From an uncultured Clostridia bacterium (GTDB taxonomy: Bacteria; Bacillota; Clostridia; TANB77; CAG-508): 61,038 nt of DNA. The stretch is from positions 1 through 61,038 of the forward strand of contig CAKPPF010000006.1 in NCBI GenBank assembly GCA_934177485.1. Direction: 5' to 3'. Shown in pieces: positions 34,018 to 43,170 of this stretch. The translations under genes and the position numbers were made by a program. The notes below the pieces were generated by a model that was not told where the DNA came from, ran no database searches, and worked only from the letters and a program-made list of their open reading frames with translations. The stretch's first letter is position 1; the number at the start of each line of letters is the position of its first letter.

Positions 34018-34377
34018 GGGGATGCATTTGGTTTCGACAGCAATCTAGAAGCATGAATAGCGAGTAGTGGATGGTTGCTTTGGCCACTATAAAAAAGCAA
34101 AATTAAAAATAAACGCTGATAATAATAGAGAATTAGCATACGCTGCTTAATTTGCAGCGACGTCTTATCTATAATGCCCACGTTATAGAATAAGGCGACA
34201 AACTAGTGGGGAACGAAGCTATTTTTTGTCTTGAGAATAGTAGGTATATAAAGACTACTTTAATTATTAGTTTGTTTGTTAACTTTTAATTAAAGGAATT
34301 TTAATAACAAACTGCACTCGGAGAAATTTGTGTGGAAGGATTGTTGGACAGGAGTTCGACTCTCCTCATCTCCACCA
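34018..34377 (+). ncRNA. ssrA: tmRNA (SsrA)
   Basis: Begins GGGGATGCATTTGGTTTCGA, the canonical 5' end, and ends in GGTTCGA-type T-arm (GGAGTTCGACTCTCC) and CATCTCCACCA, which pairs with GGGGATG. The tag frame starts at GCT 34115 in the TAAACGCT context and codes ADNNRELAYAA followed by TAA (34148-34150). It rescues stalled ribosomes and marks products for proteolysis through the AA end. Confidence 0.97.
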
Positions 34378-34421
34378 ATGATGTATCTGTTTAAACTAAT
34401 AGAATATAGAGATACAAAAAG

Positions 34422-34456
34422 TCAATCAGAAAATAAAATCTGGTTGATTTTTTTTA
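34422..34456 (+). terminator. ssrA terminator
   Basis: TCAATCAGA/TCTGGTTGA (one G-U pair) with an 8-base loop and a run of eight Ts. Confidence 0.75.
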
Positions 34457-34571
34457 TTATTTTTTATTGAAAAATAGATTTTAGAAAAAATTATATTGAA
34501 CAACTAGCAAGATTTTTCAAAGTGAAATATTTGATATTTATGCACCAATTGAAGTTGATGATGGAAAATAC

Positions 34572-34600
34572 TTGACAGTAACAAACAAATGTTTTAAACT
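34572..34600 (+). promoter_or_regulatory. Promoter of the ORF6N gene
   Basis: TTGACA (34572-34577), 17-base spacer, TAAACT (34595-34600). Because this occupies 34572-34600, the in-frame TTG at 34572 is not the start. The preceding stretch 34510-34571 stays open in the same frame (SEIFDIYAP-like) and may be leftover coding DNA. Confidence 0.55.
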
Positions 34601-34628
34601 ATATGTAGTTATAAAAGGATGTGAAATT

Positions 34629-35546
34629 ATGGAAAATGAAATAAATAATTTGGTAATGCAAGACAACATATCAAATGAAGAAATAAAAAATTTAATATAT
34701 ACTATAAGAGGAAAACAAGTAATGCTAGATAGTGATGTTGCAATGTTATATCACTATGAAACTAAGAAAATAAATCAAGCTGTAAAAAGAAACATTGATA
34801 GATTTCCAGAAAGATTTTGTTTCAAATTAACTGAAGAAGAATTAGAAACTATGTGGTCACAAATTGTGACCACCTCAAAATTAGAAAATAATAAATATAG
34901 AAGTAAAAAATATTTACCATATGTTTTTACTGAACAAGGAATAGCAATGCTATCTGGTTTGTTAAAAAATGAAATAGCTGTACAAGTTAGTATTAAGATA
35001 ATGGATGCATTTGTGGAAATGAGAAAATATATAAACTTAAATAAACATTTATTTGAAAAGGTAGTAACTATTGAAAGTAAAATGGATAAGAAATTTATTG
35101 AATATGATAGAAAATTTGATGCAGTTTTTAACCAATTACAACAAGAAGAAATTATTAAGCAAAGAATATTTTTTGAAGGTCAAATATATGATGCATACAG
35201 TTTAATAATTGATATTATAAAAAAAGCAAATAAGAAGATTTTAATAATAGATAATTATATAGATGATAGTGTTTTAAAAATGCTTACAAAGAAAAATAAA
35301 AATGTAGAAGTTGTATTATTAACTTCTGATAAAAGTAATATACAAAAAATTGATATTCAAAAATTTAATAAAGAATATCCTATCTTAAAAGTTGCCAAAA
35401 CAAATAAATTCCACGACAGATTTATAGTAATAGATAATAAAGAAATGTACCATTTAGGTGCTTCAATAAAAGATTTAGGAAGAAAATGTTTTGGAATTAA
35501 TAAAATTGAAGATATAGATATTATAGAAAAGATTATTAATTTATAA
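34629..35546 (+). CDS. ORF6N domain protein with C-terminal PLD-like domain
   Basis: From ATG 34629 it has 305 residues. The ORF6N DNA-binding-type domain covers about 20-135 (IRGKQVMLDSDVAMLYHYETKKINQAVKRN, RFPERFCFKL, LPYVFTEQGIAMLSGLL). A coiled linker (about 140-185) leads to a phospholipase D-like half-site domain (about 190-300) with FHDRFIVID, a variant HxR-x4-D in place of HxK-x4-D, and GASIKDLG. ORF6N proteins are typical of phages and mobile islands. It lies right downstream of ssrA, a common integration site, but no integrase or att repeat was found. Confidence 0.85.
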   Translation: MENEINNLVMQDNISNEEIKNLIYTIRGKQVMLDSDVAMLYHYETKKINQAVKRNIDRFPERFCFKLTEEELETMWSQIVTTSKLENNKYRSKKYLPYVFTEQGIAMLSGLLKNEIAVQVSIKIMDAFVEMRKYINLNKHLFEKVVTIESKMDKKFIEYDRKFDAVFNQLQQEEIIKQRIFFEGQIYDAYSLIIDIIKKANKKILIIDNYIDDSVLKMLTKKNKNVEVVLLTSDKSNIQKIDIQKFNKEYPILKVAKTNKFHDRFIVIDNKEMYHLGASIKDLGRKCFGINKIEDIDIIEKIINL

Positions 35547-35624
35547 TATTTATGCAAAATATAATATGTAAAATATTGAAAAAAATCAGCACTAATGATA
35601 ATATAACGATATGGAGGGCATGTT

Positions 35625-36479
35625 ATGCAAGATAAAAAGATAGTAAAAATAAAGTTTAATTCAATTATAATTATGATAATAGTTGGTATAGTAATTATAG
35701 CAACAATAATAGCAGTACTATTATTAAAGAATACTAAAAACAATAGTCAAGATAATGTAAGTTCTAATGTAAAAAATGTAATAGAAAATATATCAGAAAC
35801 TGAAAAGAAAAAAATTACAGAAGAAGTAATTGAAAAATTGAATAAAAAATATGGAAATAGTAAAATTGAAGTATTAAATATGGAAAAAGGTTTTCACTCA
35901 GGAATAGATTATGACGTCATAATAAATGAAAAATATTTTAATATAAATGTTCAAATGGAAAATTCAGAGCATAAAATTAATTTTGTTGTAGATTATATAA
36001 ATAAAACAGATAATCTAATTGAATCATTAGAAAGCGATTATAAACAAAATATTATTATTAGATTAAAAGATATTAATAATAATGTTGATACTGCGTACTA
36101 TAGTTTAAGTGATTATAATGAATTTTTAAACGATTCTAAAAAAGGTTATATGTCATTAGATACAATATATGGTAAAATACCATCTCAAGAAGATATTGAT
36201 TTTATGGTACAAGATTTAAATATTTATTGTAAATATGATGAAGAAGTAAAAAACGAAGAAGAAACTAGAAATTTTATAAATACCATTCAACCAGATATAA
36301 AAAAATTATATAATTATATATCTCAAACCTTTCCAAGAATACCTAAAGGAACAGGAGCAACATCTGTTGAAATTTATTTTGGAAATGGAGTTGTTTTTAG
36401 AATTTTTCCACTTTCAAGAAGCATACTTGCAATACAAGGAAACAATACTATTGACTATAATTGGGAAGATATATTATAA
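35625..36479 (+). CDS. Membrane-anchored hypothetical protein
   Basis: A 284-residue protein with one N-terminal hydrophobic segment (about 15-35) and an extracellular Asn/Lys-rich region. Nothing in it matches a family I recognise. The C-terminus (IPKGTGATSVEIYFGNGVVFRIFPLSRSILAIQG) looks like a small beta domain. Start at ATG 35625 follows ATGGAGGGC. It is read in the same direction as the ORF6N gene and ends before a terminator. Confidence 0.7.
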   Translation: MQDKKIVKIKFNSIIIMIIVGIVIIATIIAVLLLKNTKNNSQDNVSSNVKNVIENISETEKKKITEEVIEKLNKKYGNSKIEVLNMEKGFHSGIDYDVIINEKYFNINVQMENSEHKINFVVDYINKTDNLIESLESDYKQNIIIRLKDINNNVDTAYYSLSDYNEFLNDSKKGYMSLDTIYGKIPSQEDIDFMVQDLNIYCKYDEEVKNEEETRNFINTIQPDIKKLYNYISQTFPRIPKGTGATSVEIYFGNGVVFRIFPLSRSILAIQGNNTIDYNWEDIL

Positions 36480-36497
36480 TTAACACTAAATAAGCGA

Positions 36498-36523
36498 CTA
36501 ATTAAAAGTAATTAGGTTTTTTT
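36498..36523 (+). terminator. Terminator after the 35625-36479 gene
   Basis: CTAATTA-AAAG-TAATTAG followed by GTTTTTTT. Between here and 36657, 36546-36615 translates to a short stretch with CAKCGSIC (a zinc-ribbon-like pair) ending in a stop, possibly a gene remnant. Confidence 0.65.
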
Positions 36524-36657
36524 AGTTTATGCTATACTAACTTTACAGTTGATGAATGGAAATTTTTTTGTGCTAAATGTGGGAGTATATGCAGAAAAAA
36601 TAGCGCAAATAAGTACCGCTAACGCACAAATGAAAAAATTTTATAGGGGGAAAACAT

Positions 36658-37413
36658 ATGGAAGAGAATAATAAAAATGAAGAATTTAAAGAAAAAAGTT
36701 CAGAAAAAAACTCTAAAAATGAACAAACTATTAATAGAAGCAAAAATAATAAATCATGGATTACATTAAGCATTATTATTGTAATAGCCATAGTAGGAAT
36801 TATTGTATATGCTACATATTCAGAAAATAATTGTATAAACAATGATAAGCCGTTTGAATATGTTGACGCCAAGCCAATTATATATCTGTATCCAGAAGAA
36901 GAGATGCAAATCTCTGTGAAGCTAGGAAGAAAAGAGAAAATTACATGTTCATACCCGGAATATAAAGATGGCTGGAATGTAATTGCAAAAACAGATGGGA
37001 CATTAGTAGATGTAAAAACAGGAAGAAACTTATATGCTTTATATTGGGAAGGAATACATAGCGAAAAATGTGATTTCACAGAAGGTTTTGTTGTAGCAAG
37101 AAAAGATACAATTAGTTTTTTAGAAGAAAAGTTAGAACTGCTAGGCTTAAATGAAAGAGAATCAGAAGAGTTCATAGTATATTGGCTACCTAGACTACAG
37201 GAAAATAAATATAACTATATTAGATTTGCAACAATGGAAGAAATAAATAAAAATATGCCTTTAGAATTTTCGGTTGAACCTGATACTCTAATTAGAGTAT
37301 TAATGCAATATAAAAAGATAGATAAATATATAGAAGTCAAAGAACAAAAACTAGAAACACCAGAAAGAAAAGGCTTTACTGTTGTTGAATGGGGTGGAAC
37401 AGAAATTAAATAA
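36658..37413 (+). CDS. Membrane-anchored conserved hypothetical protein
   Basis: A 251-residue protein: a charged cytoplasmic N-terminus (1-33), one membrane helix (about 35-54) and an extracellular domain with the conserved block DAKPIIYLYPEEEMQISVKLG (from about 71), TCSYPEYKDGWNVIAKTDGTL and LYALYWEG. This block recurs in many clostridial hypothetical proteins. No enzymatic motif is evident. It has GGGGG as ribosome binding site and its own terminator downstream. Confidence 0.75.
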   Translation: MEENNKNEEFKEKSSEKNSKNEQTINRSKNNKSWITLSIIIVIAIVGIIVYATYSENNCINNDKPFEYVDAKPIIYLYPEEEMQISVKLGRKEKITCSYPEYKDGWNVIAKTDGTLVDVKTGRNLYALYWEGIHSEKCDFTEGFVVARKDTISFLEEKLELLGLNERESEEFIVYWLPRLQENKYNYIRFATMEEINKNMPLEFSVEPDTLIRVLMQYKKIDKYIEVKEQKLETPERKGFTVVEWGGTEIK

Positions 37414-37425
37414 TATGTAAAGAAA

Positions 37426-37462
37426 AATACCTAGAATTTATTTTGAAATTCTAGGTATTTTT
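37426..37462 (+). terminator. Terminator upstream of aspS
   Basis: AAATACCTAGAATT/AAATTCTAGGTATTT (37426-37439 and 37446-37460) forms a perfect long stem with TTTTT. Confidence 0.8.
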
Positions 37463-37565
37463 GAAAAAATTGGCATTATAGTACACTTTTTGCAAAAAAT
37501 GTGTTATACTATTCTACAGTTATTAAATATAGAAGTATAAAAAAGGTTATATTAAGGAGGAAGAA

Positions 37566-39332
37566 ATGAACGAATATAGGACACATAATTGTGGTGAACT
37601 TTCAAAAAAAGACATTGGAAAAAATGTAAAAATAGCTGGTTGGATTCAGACTAGTAGAAACCTAGGTGGATTATTATTTATAGATTTAAGAGATCAATAT
37701 GGAATAACTCAGGCGGTTATTACAGTTGAAAGTGGTTTAATTGATGAAGTATCTAAAATACCAACAGAATCTACAATTTCCATAGAAGGAGAAGTTAGAC
37801 TAAGACAAGATATTAACCCTAATATGAAAACAGGAGAAATTGAGGTTATAGCAAACAAAGTTAATATTTTAGGAAAAAGGCTAAGAGAACTTCCTTTTGA
37901 TATAAACTCTGGAAAAGATAAACCTAGAGAAGATTTAAGGTTACAATATAGATTTTTAGATTTAAGAAATGAAAAACTAAAAGATAATATTTTATTGAGA
38001 GCAAAAATATTACAATTTTTAAGAAAAGAAATGATAGAACAAGGATTTACTGAGGTACAAACACCAATACTTACAAGTTCTTCACCAGAGGGCGCAAGAG
38101 ATTATTTGGTACCTAGCAGGGTTCACCCTGGAAAATTCTATGCTCTACCACAAGCTCCTCAACAATTTAAACAATTATTAATGGTATCTGGAATAGATAA
38201 ATATTTCCAAATTGCACCATGCTTTAGAGACGAAGATGCTAGAGCAGATAGAGCACCAGGAGAGTTTTATCAGTTAGACATGGAAATGGCATTTGCTACA
38301 CAAGAAGATGTATTTAATGTTATGGAAAAAGTTATGTATAACACATTTAAAGAATTTGGAAACAAAGAAGTAGCTGAATACCCATTTCCAAGAATACCTT
38401 ATAAAGAGGCAATGTTAAAATACGGTAGTGACAAGCCAGATTTAAGAAATCCATTAATTATTAGAGATGCCACAGAAGTATTTAGTAAAATAGATTTTAA
38501 CGCATTTAAAGGAAAAACAGTAAGGACAATTACAGTTCACAATGTTAAGGATGTATCTAGAAAATTTTATGATGGAATGAATAACTTTGCTGTTGAAGAA
38601 TGTGGAGCTAAAGGCTTGGCTTGGGTTAAAGTTCTAGATGATGGAAGCTTACAAGGATCAATTGCTAAATTTATAAATGATGAAGTGAAAGAAGAATTGT
38701 TAAAAACAACTGAAGCTAATAAGGGAGATGCTATATTCTTTATAGCAGAAAAAGAAGAAAATGTAGCTACCTTAGCAGGAAAAATTAGGCAAGAACTTGG
38801 AATAAGATTAAATTTAATAGAACAAAATTTATACAAATTCTGTTGGATAGTAGATTTTCCAATGTATGAAATAAATGATGAAGGAAATCTTGATTTTTGC
38901 CATAATCCGTTCTCAATGCCACAAGGTGGTCTAGACGCTTTAAATAATGAAAAAACATTAGATATATTAGCATATCAATATGACATTGTTTGTAATGGAA
39001 TTGAATTATCATCAGGAGCAGTTAGAAATCATGACCCAGAAATTATGGTAAAAGCATTTGAAATAGCTGGATATGATGAAAAAACAATTGAAACAAAATT
39101 TAAAGCTTTATATAACGCTTTTCAGTATGGAGCACCACCACATGCAGGAATTGCACCTGGTGTAGATAGAATGATTATGCTTATAGCAGATGAGCCAAAT
39201 ATTCGTGAAGTAATTGCTTTCCCTATGAACAGCAAGGCTCAAGACTTATTAATGGGAGCACCTGGAGAAGTTACCGAAGAACAACTAAGAGATGTACATA
39301 TAAAACTTAGAAAAGAAAGTAAAGAAGAATAA
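37566..39332 (+). CDS. aspS: Aspartyl-tRNA synthetase
   Basis: A 588-residue bacterial-type class IIb synthetase. N-terminal OB anticodon domain (1-105, NVKIAGWIQTSRNLGGLLFIDLRD), motif 2 FRDEDARADRAPGEFYQLDMEM (about 219-240), GAD insertion domain (about 290-410), motif 3 GVDRMIMLIADEPNIREVIAFP (about 534-555). Length is typical. AGGAGG precedes the ATG. Confidence 0.98.
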   Translation: MNEYRTHNCGELSKKDIGKNVKIAGWIQTSRNLGGLLFIDLRDQYGITQAVITVESGLIDEVSKIPTESTISIEGEVRLRQDINPNMKTGEIEVIANKVNILGKRLRELPFDINSGKDKPREDLRLQYRFLDLRNEKLKDNILLRAKILQFLRKEMIEQGFTEVQTPILTSSSPEGARDYLVPSRVHPGKFYALPQAPQQFKQLLMVSGIDKYFQIAPCFRDEDARADRAPGEFYQLDMEMAFATQEDVFNVMEKVMYNTFKEFGNKEVAEYPFPRIPYKEAMLKYGSDKPDLRNPLIIRDATEVFSKIDFNAFKGKTVRTITVHNVKDVSRKFYDGMNNFAVEECGAKGLAWVKVLDDGSLQGSIAKFINDEVKEELLKTTEANKGDAIFFIAEKEENVATLAGKIRQELGIRLNLIEQNLYKFCWIVDFPMYEINDEGNLDFCHNPFSMPQGGLDALNNEKTLDILAYQYDIVCNGIELSSGAVRNHDPEIMVKAFEIAGYDEKTIETKFKALYNAFQYGAPPHAGIAPGVDRMIMLIADEPNIREVIAFPMNSKAQDLLMGAPGEVTEEQLRDVHIKLRKESKEE

Positions 39333-39336
39333 AAAA

Positions 39337-39394
39337 GTAAAACCTCTAATATAATTAATGGAAAGTTGTCCGTAAAATTTTATATTAGAGGTTT
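39337..39394 (+). promoter_or_regulatory. Terminator-like hairpin containing the next gene's ribosome binding site
   Basis: AAAACCTCTAATATA (39339-39353) pairs with TATATTAGAGGTTTT (39380-39394) around a 26-base loop. The right arm includes GAGG, the only plausible ribosome binding site for the ATG at 39399. It can act as an aspS terminator and hide the site in the RNA. Confidence 0.55.
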
Positions 39395-39398
39395 TGTT

Positions 39399-40313
39399 AT
39401 GAATAAAATAGTATATTTAAAAGAAATAGATAAGAGTTTATATTTAAATAAAATTACATTAAAAATCCAGTATTGGTTTAAAAGAGTATTTAATATTATA
39501 AAAAAAGTGAAAATAGAAAATGTAGAAATTTGGAATTTACCAATTAATAGTGATTATAATGTAAAAAAAATACAAAAAGTATTTGCAAAGCTTTTAAATT
39601 CCGAGAATGTTTATGTTTTATCTCAAAATTTAGAAAACAAGAAAATATATAATGTTTTAAATGATAAAGAAATAAAATATTTAAAAATGGAAAAAATAAA
39701 AAAACTTCTTAGTATAAAAATTCTTGAATATATATTAAGTATTCAAAAAAGGGAAATACAAAATACAGAAGTAAATATTTTAGTAAGGGAAAGCTCAAAT
39801 ATAAACTCATATATAATAGAAGAAATAGCAAAAAATGCGCTGAATGTGAAAATAATTAGTAATAACATATATAAATTTAAAAAAATAGAAGAAAAATTAT
39901 ATGATGAATATGGAATAGCTATTCAATTTTCTAATAGTTATAAAAAAAGTTTATCAAAGTCAAATATTATAATTAATTTGGATTTTGACGAAATCGACTT
40001 AAACGAATATTTAATATACGATAGAGCTATTATAATTAATTGTATAAACCAAAACATAAAAATTAAATCAAAACTTTTTAATGGTGTTGTAATTAACTCA
40101 GTTAATATAAGTTTTAATCAGGAACTAAAAGATAAATTTAAAAATTTAGGTTTGTATAATGACTTTTCTTGTTTAGTTTTACTTGCAAGCGTATTAGAAC
40201 AAGAAAATTATAAAACAGACATAAATAATTACTTGGTAAAAATTAAAAACTTATATGGAAATAATGGACAAATAAGTAAAAATGAACTAAAATTATACTT
40301 GACAAAAAAATAA
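39399..40313 (+). CDS. Hypothetical protein with a Rossmann-like C-terminal half
   Basis: From ATG 39399 it has 304 residues, very Lys/Asn/Ile rich. The region about 130-215 alternates strands and helices (EVNILVRESSNI, NVKIISNNIYKFKKIEEKLYDEYGIAIQFS, SNIIINLDFDEIDL), like a dinucleotide-binding fold of the dehydrogenase type, without a clear glycine motif. I do not recognise the family. It lies between aspS and greA, and the greA promoter starts inside its last codons. Confidence 0.7.
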   Translation: MNKIVYLKEIDKSLYLNKITLKIQYWFKRVFNIIKKVKIENVEIWNLPINSDYNVKKIQKVFAKLLNSENVYVLSQNLENKKIYNVLNDKEIKYLKMEKIKKLLSIKILEYILSIQKREIQNTEVNILVRESSNINSYIIEEIAKNALNVKIISNNIYKFKKIEEKLYDEYGIAIQFSNSYKKSLSKSNIIINLDFDEIDLNEYLIYDRAIIINCINQNIKIKSKLFNGVVINSVNISFNQELKDKFKNLGLYNDFSCLVLLASVLEQENYKTDINNYLVKIKNLYGNNGQISKNELKLYLTKK

Positions 40314-40327
40314 AAAAAGGGTAATAT
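40299..40327 (+). promoter_or_regulatory. greA promoter
   Basis: TTGACA (40299-40304), 17-base spacer, TAATAT (40322-40327). It overlaps the end of the preceding gene. Confidence 0.65.
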
Positions 40328-40363
40328 AATAGCATTACAAATTCAAATAGGAGATGACCAATT

Positions 40364-40840
40364 ATGGAAGAAAAAGAAATATTATTAACACAAGAAGGTT
40401 ACGATAATTTAGAAAAAGAATTGGAATATTTAAAAACAGAGGAAAGAGCAGCAATTGCTGAAAGAATAAGAGTTGCATTAGGATTTGGAGATTTATCAGA
40501 AAATTCAGAGTATGATGAAGCTAAAAATGCTCAAGCAGCAAATGAGACAAAAATAGCAGATTTAGAAAACAAAATTAGACATGCAAGAATAATTGATGAA
40601 TCTGAAATTGATACAAAAACAGTACAAATTGGAAATAAAGTTAAGATACACGATTTAGAATTTGATGAAGATTTAGAATATACTATTGTTGGATCAACTG
40701 AAGTTGACCTAGCAAGTGGAAAAATTTCAAATGAATCTCCAATAGGAGCAGCTTTGCTTGGAGCTAAAAAAAATCAAGTTGTAGAAGCTAAAACACCAGG
40801 TGGAATAGCTAAATTTAAAATATTATCAATAACAAAATAG
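40364..40840 (+). CDS. greA: Transcription elongation factor GreA
   Basis: A 158-residue factor that stimulates RNA polymerase to cleave backtracked transcripts. N-terminal coiled coil (1-75) with the acidic tip region GDLSENSEYDEAKNAQ (about 45-60) and C-terminal FKBP-like domain with SPIGAALLGAKKNQVVEAKTPGG. Full length. Confidence 0.97.
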   Translation: MEEKEILLTQEGYDNLEKELEYLKTEERAAIAERIRVALGFGDLSENSEYDEAKNAQAANETKIADLENKIRHARIIDESEIDTKTVQIGNKVKIHDLEFDEDLEYTIVGSTEVDLASGKISNESPIGAALLGAKKNQVVEAKTPGGIAKFKILSITK

Positions 40841-40850
40841 TTTAATATAA

Positions 40851-40886
40851 AAACATTTCAAAATGTAAAAGTTTGAAGTGTTTTTT
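40851..40886 (+). terminator. greA terminator
   Basis: AAACATTTCAAA/TTTGAAGTGTTT (one G-U/T mismatch position) with a 9-base loop and TTT tail. Confidence 0.75.
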
Positions 40887-40920
40887 GTTGAATAGAAAAA
40901 TGCTATAATCGCTATTGCAC
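40887..40920 (+). promoter_or_regulatory. Terminator-promoter cassette, copy 2
   Basis: GTTGAATAGAAAAATGCTATAATCGCTATTGC: extended -10 TGC-TATAAT (40904-40909) and the same downstream CGCTATTGC as at 26064. The palindrome of the other copies is reduced to GTTGAATAGAAAAA. Confidence 0.55.
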
Positions 40921-40945
40921 TAGTTAATATAAGGAGAAAAAATAT

Positions 40946-41257
40946 ATGCAAAGAAGATTTACTAAAATAGATGAGGAGTTTATATGTGAAAATTGTGGGA
41001 AAAAAGTAGAAAAACTGGGGTACACATGTAGAAATCATTGCCCATATTGTCTGCATTCAAAACATGTAGATGTAAATCCTGGCGATAGAGCAGAACAATG
41101 TAAAGGAATTTTAAGACCAATAAGTGTAGAATTAGATTCTAAAAAAGGATATGTTATAGTATTTAAATGCCAAAAATGTGGAGCAATAAGAAAGAATAAA
41201 GCAGCAGAAGATGATAATATGGATTTAATAATTGATTTATCATCAAAGCAATATTAA
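40946..41257 (+). CDS. RNHCP domain protein
   Basis: A 103-residue zinc-binding protein with three cysteine pairs: CENCG (15-19), CPYC in the family-naming segment CRNHCPYCLHSKHVDVNPGDR (29-49) and CQKCG (about 80-84). RNHCP proteins are small, widespread and of unknown role, thought to bind zinc and perhaps RNA. The gene has its own promoter cassette. Confidence 0.9.
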   Translation: MQRRFTKIDEEFICENCGKKVEKLGYTCRNHCPYCLHSKHVDVNPGDRAEQCKGILRPISVELDSKKGYVIVFKCQKCGAIRKNKAAEDDNMDLIIDLSSKQY

Positions 41258-41312
41258 TTAGCAATTATTTTAAAACATTAACTATTTTTATATTAAAAAT
41301 GTGTAAAATATA

Positions 41313-41341
41313 TTGCAAATTTGAATATATATTTATATAAT
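41313..41341 (+). promoter_or_regulatory. glmM promoter
   Basis: TTGCAA (41313-41318), 17 bases, TATAAT (41336-41341). Confidence 0.65.
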
Positions 41342-41376
41342 ATATTTAACTTTAAGGCTTAAATAGGAGGTCAATT

Positions 41377-42732
41377 TTGAAGAAATATTTTGGAACGGAT
41401 GGTATTAGACGTATTGCAAATACTGACTTAACACCAGAACTTGTGTATAAAGTAGCAAAGGCTGGTGCATATGTATTAGCAAAACATAGTAATCACACAC
41501 CAACGATACTAATAGGAAGAGATACTAGAATTTCTGGAACCTTAATAGAAAGTGCTATGACTGCTGGATTTTTAAGTTATGGAGCAAATGTAAAACTTTT
41601 AGGTGTAATACCAACACCAGCTGTTGCATATTTAACTAAAAAGCTTAATGCAGATGCAAGTGTTGTTATTTCTGCATCACATAATACATTTGAATTTAAT
41701 GGAGTTAAGTTTTTTAGTAACAAAGGAATGAAAATACCAGATGACCTAGAAGAAGAAATAGAAGAAATTATAGACTCAGATAGAATTAACAAATTAATTG
41801 CTGAACATGATAAAATTGGCGTATCTGAAATGCATCCAGAATTTTTATATGAATATGCTGATTTTATAATTAATTTATTTAAAGATATTAAATTCCCAAA
41901 TGATTTTAAAGTTGCAGTAGATACAGCAAATGGTGCAACTTACAAAGTTGCAGAATATATTTTTGAAAAACTTGGAATAAATTATAAAATTTTAAGTAAT
42001 AAACCAGATGGAATAAATATAAATAAAGCTTGTGGTTCAACACATTTAGAAAATTTGAAAAATTATGTTACAACGAATAATATGTCATTGGGAATTGCTT
42101 ATGATGGAGACGGAGATAGATGTTTAGCAGTAGATGAATTAGGAAACGAAATAAATGGGGACTTACTACTTGCAACAATATCAAAGTTTTTAAAGAAAAA
42201 AGAAAAGTTGAACAAAAATACTATAGTTGCTACTGTTATGAGTAACTTAGGATTAAAAATTTTTACAAAAGATAATGAAATGAATTTTATAGAAACAAAA
42301 GTTGGAGATAGATATGTTTTAGAAGAAATGCTTAAAAATGGATATAACTTAGGCGGAGAACAGTCTGGACATATCATATTGCTCGATTATAATCCAACAG
42401 GAGATGGGATTTTAACTTCTCTAATGTTTATAAGAGCAATTTTAGAAGATTATGAAAAAGTCTCTGATATAAATAAAATTATAAGTATATATCCACAAGT
42501 TTTAGTAAATGCTAAAGTAAAACAAGAAAGAAAATATGATTATTCTAAAGATAAAGAAGTACAAGAGTTAATTTCTGAAATAGAAAATGAATTTTCAAAT
42601 AATGGAAGAGTCTTAATAAGAACATCAGGAACAGAGCCTTTAATTAGAGTTATGATTGAAGGAAAAGATGTTGATTACATTGGTAAAAAGGCAAGGAAAC
42701 TTGCTGATTTAATAGAAAAAAAATTTAATTAA
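41377..42732 (+). CDS. glmM: Phosphoglucosamine mutase
   Basis: Converts glucosamine-6-phosphate to glucosamine-1-phosphate for peptidoglycan. 451 residues from a TTG start, six bases after AGGAGG. The catalytic serine lies in SASHNTFEFNG (about 100-110), the metal loop is DGDGDRC (about 243-249), the sugar loop GGEQSGH (about 327-333) and the phosphate loop RTSGTEPLIRVM (about 417-428). Full length. Confidence 0.97.
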   Translation: MKKYFGTDGIRRIANTDLTPELVYKVAKAGAYVLAKHSNHTPTILIGRDTRISGTLIESAMTAGFLSYGANVKLLGVIPTPAVAYLTKKLNADASVVISASHNTFEFNGVKFFSNKGMKIPDDLEEEIEEIIDSDRINKLIAEHDKIGVSEMHPEFLYEYADFIINLFKDIKFPNDFKVAVDTANGATYKVAEYIFEKLGINYKILSNKPDGININKACGSTHLENLKNYVTTNNMSLGIAYDGDGDRCLAVDELGNEINGDLLLATISKFLKKKEKLNKNTIVATVMSNLGLKIFTKDNEMNFIETKVGDRYVLEEMLKNGYNLGGEQSGHIILLDYNPTGDGILTSLMFIRAILEDYEKVSDINKIISIYPQVLVNAKVKQERKYDYSKDKEVQELISEIENEFSNNGRVLIRTSGTEPLIRVMIEGKDVDYIGKKARKLADLIEKKFN

Positions 42733-42748
42733 CAAAGGAGGAAGAAAA

Positions 42749-43081
42749 ATGTTTATAGTAGATCTTACATCAGCAGAAGGAATGTTAATGGCATTAATGA
42801 TAGCAGTACTTACAATTATTTTAGGAAAAGAGTTTAAAAAAAGTGCAATACCAGCAATTGGATTAGGAATATTTTTAGTTAGTATCCTTCTCCATACTTA
42901 TCAATCAGTAACTATAACAGATCAAGTATATAAAGCAATTGCAACTAAATCTTTAGCTATTGATGCTATTATGATTTTCTTAACATATATTGCTTACTTG
43001 TGGGTAGATGATATAGAAGTTAAAGAAAAAAATAAAAAAAGTATTGATAACAGTTTAGACTGGTTTTGGAAAAAGGTATAA
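42749..43081 (+). CDS. Small membrane protein
   Basis: A 110-residue protein with three hydrophobic segments (about 8-26, 33-52, 72-88) and a charged C-terminal tail. It follows glmM by 16 bases with AAAGGAGG and probably shares its transcript. Unknown function. Confidence 0.7.
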   Translation: MFIVDLTSAEGMLMALMIAVLTIILGKEFKKSAIPAIGLGIFLVSILLHTYQSVTITDQVYKAIATKSLAIDAIMIFLTYIAYLWVDDIEVKEKNKKSIDNSLDWFWKKV

Positions 43082-43104
43082 TAAGGTGTTTTAGCCTTTA
43101 AAAC

Positions 43105-43135
43105 TAAGAGATACATATTTGAAATGTATCTCTTA
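43105..43135 (+). terminator. Terminator of the glmM operon
   Basis: TAAGAGATACAT/ATGTATCTCTTA is a perfect 12-bp stem with a 7-base loop; the T tract after it is short. Confidence 0.6.
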
Positions 43136-43170
43136 CATTTTAATAGAGAAAAATAGCTAGGTGAAATAAT

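Noticed and set aside
34572..34628. Start of the ORF6N gene at TTG 34572
   Set aside because: These bases are the -35 and spacer of a good promoter; ATG 34629 gives the normal ORF6N N-terminus.
34018..35546. Complete integrated element at ssrA
   Set aside because: No integrase gene and no repeated copy of the tmRNA 3' end could be found downstream.
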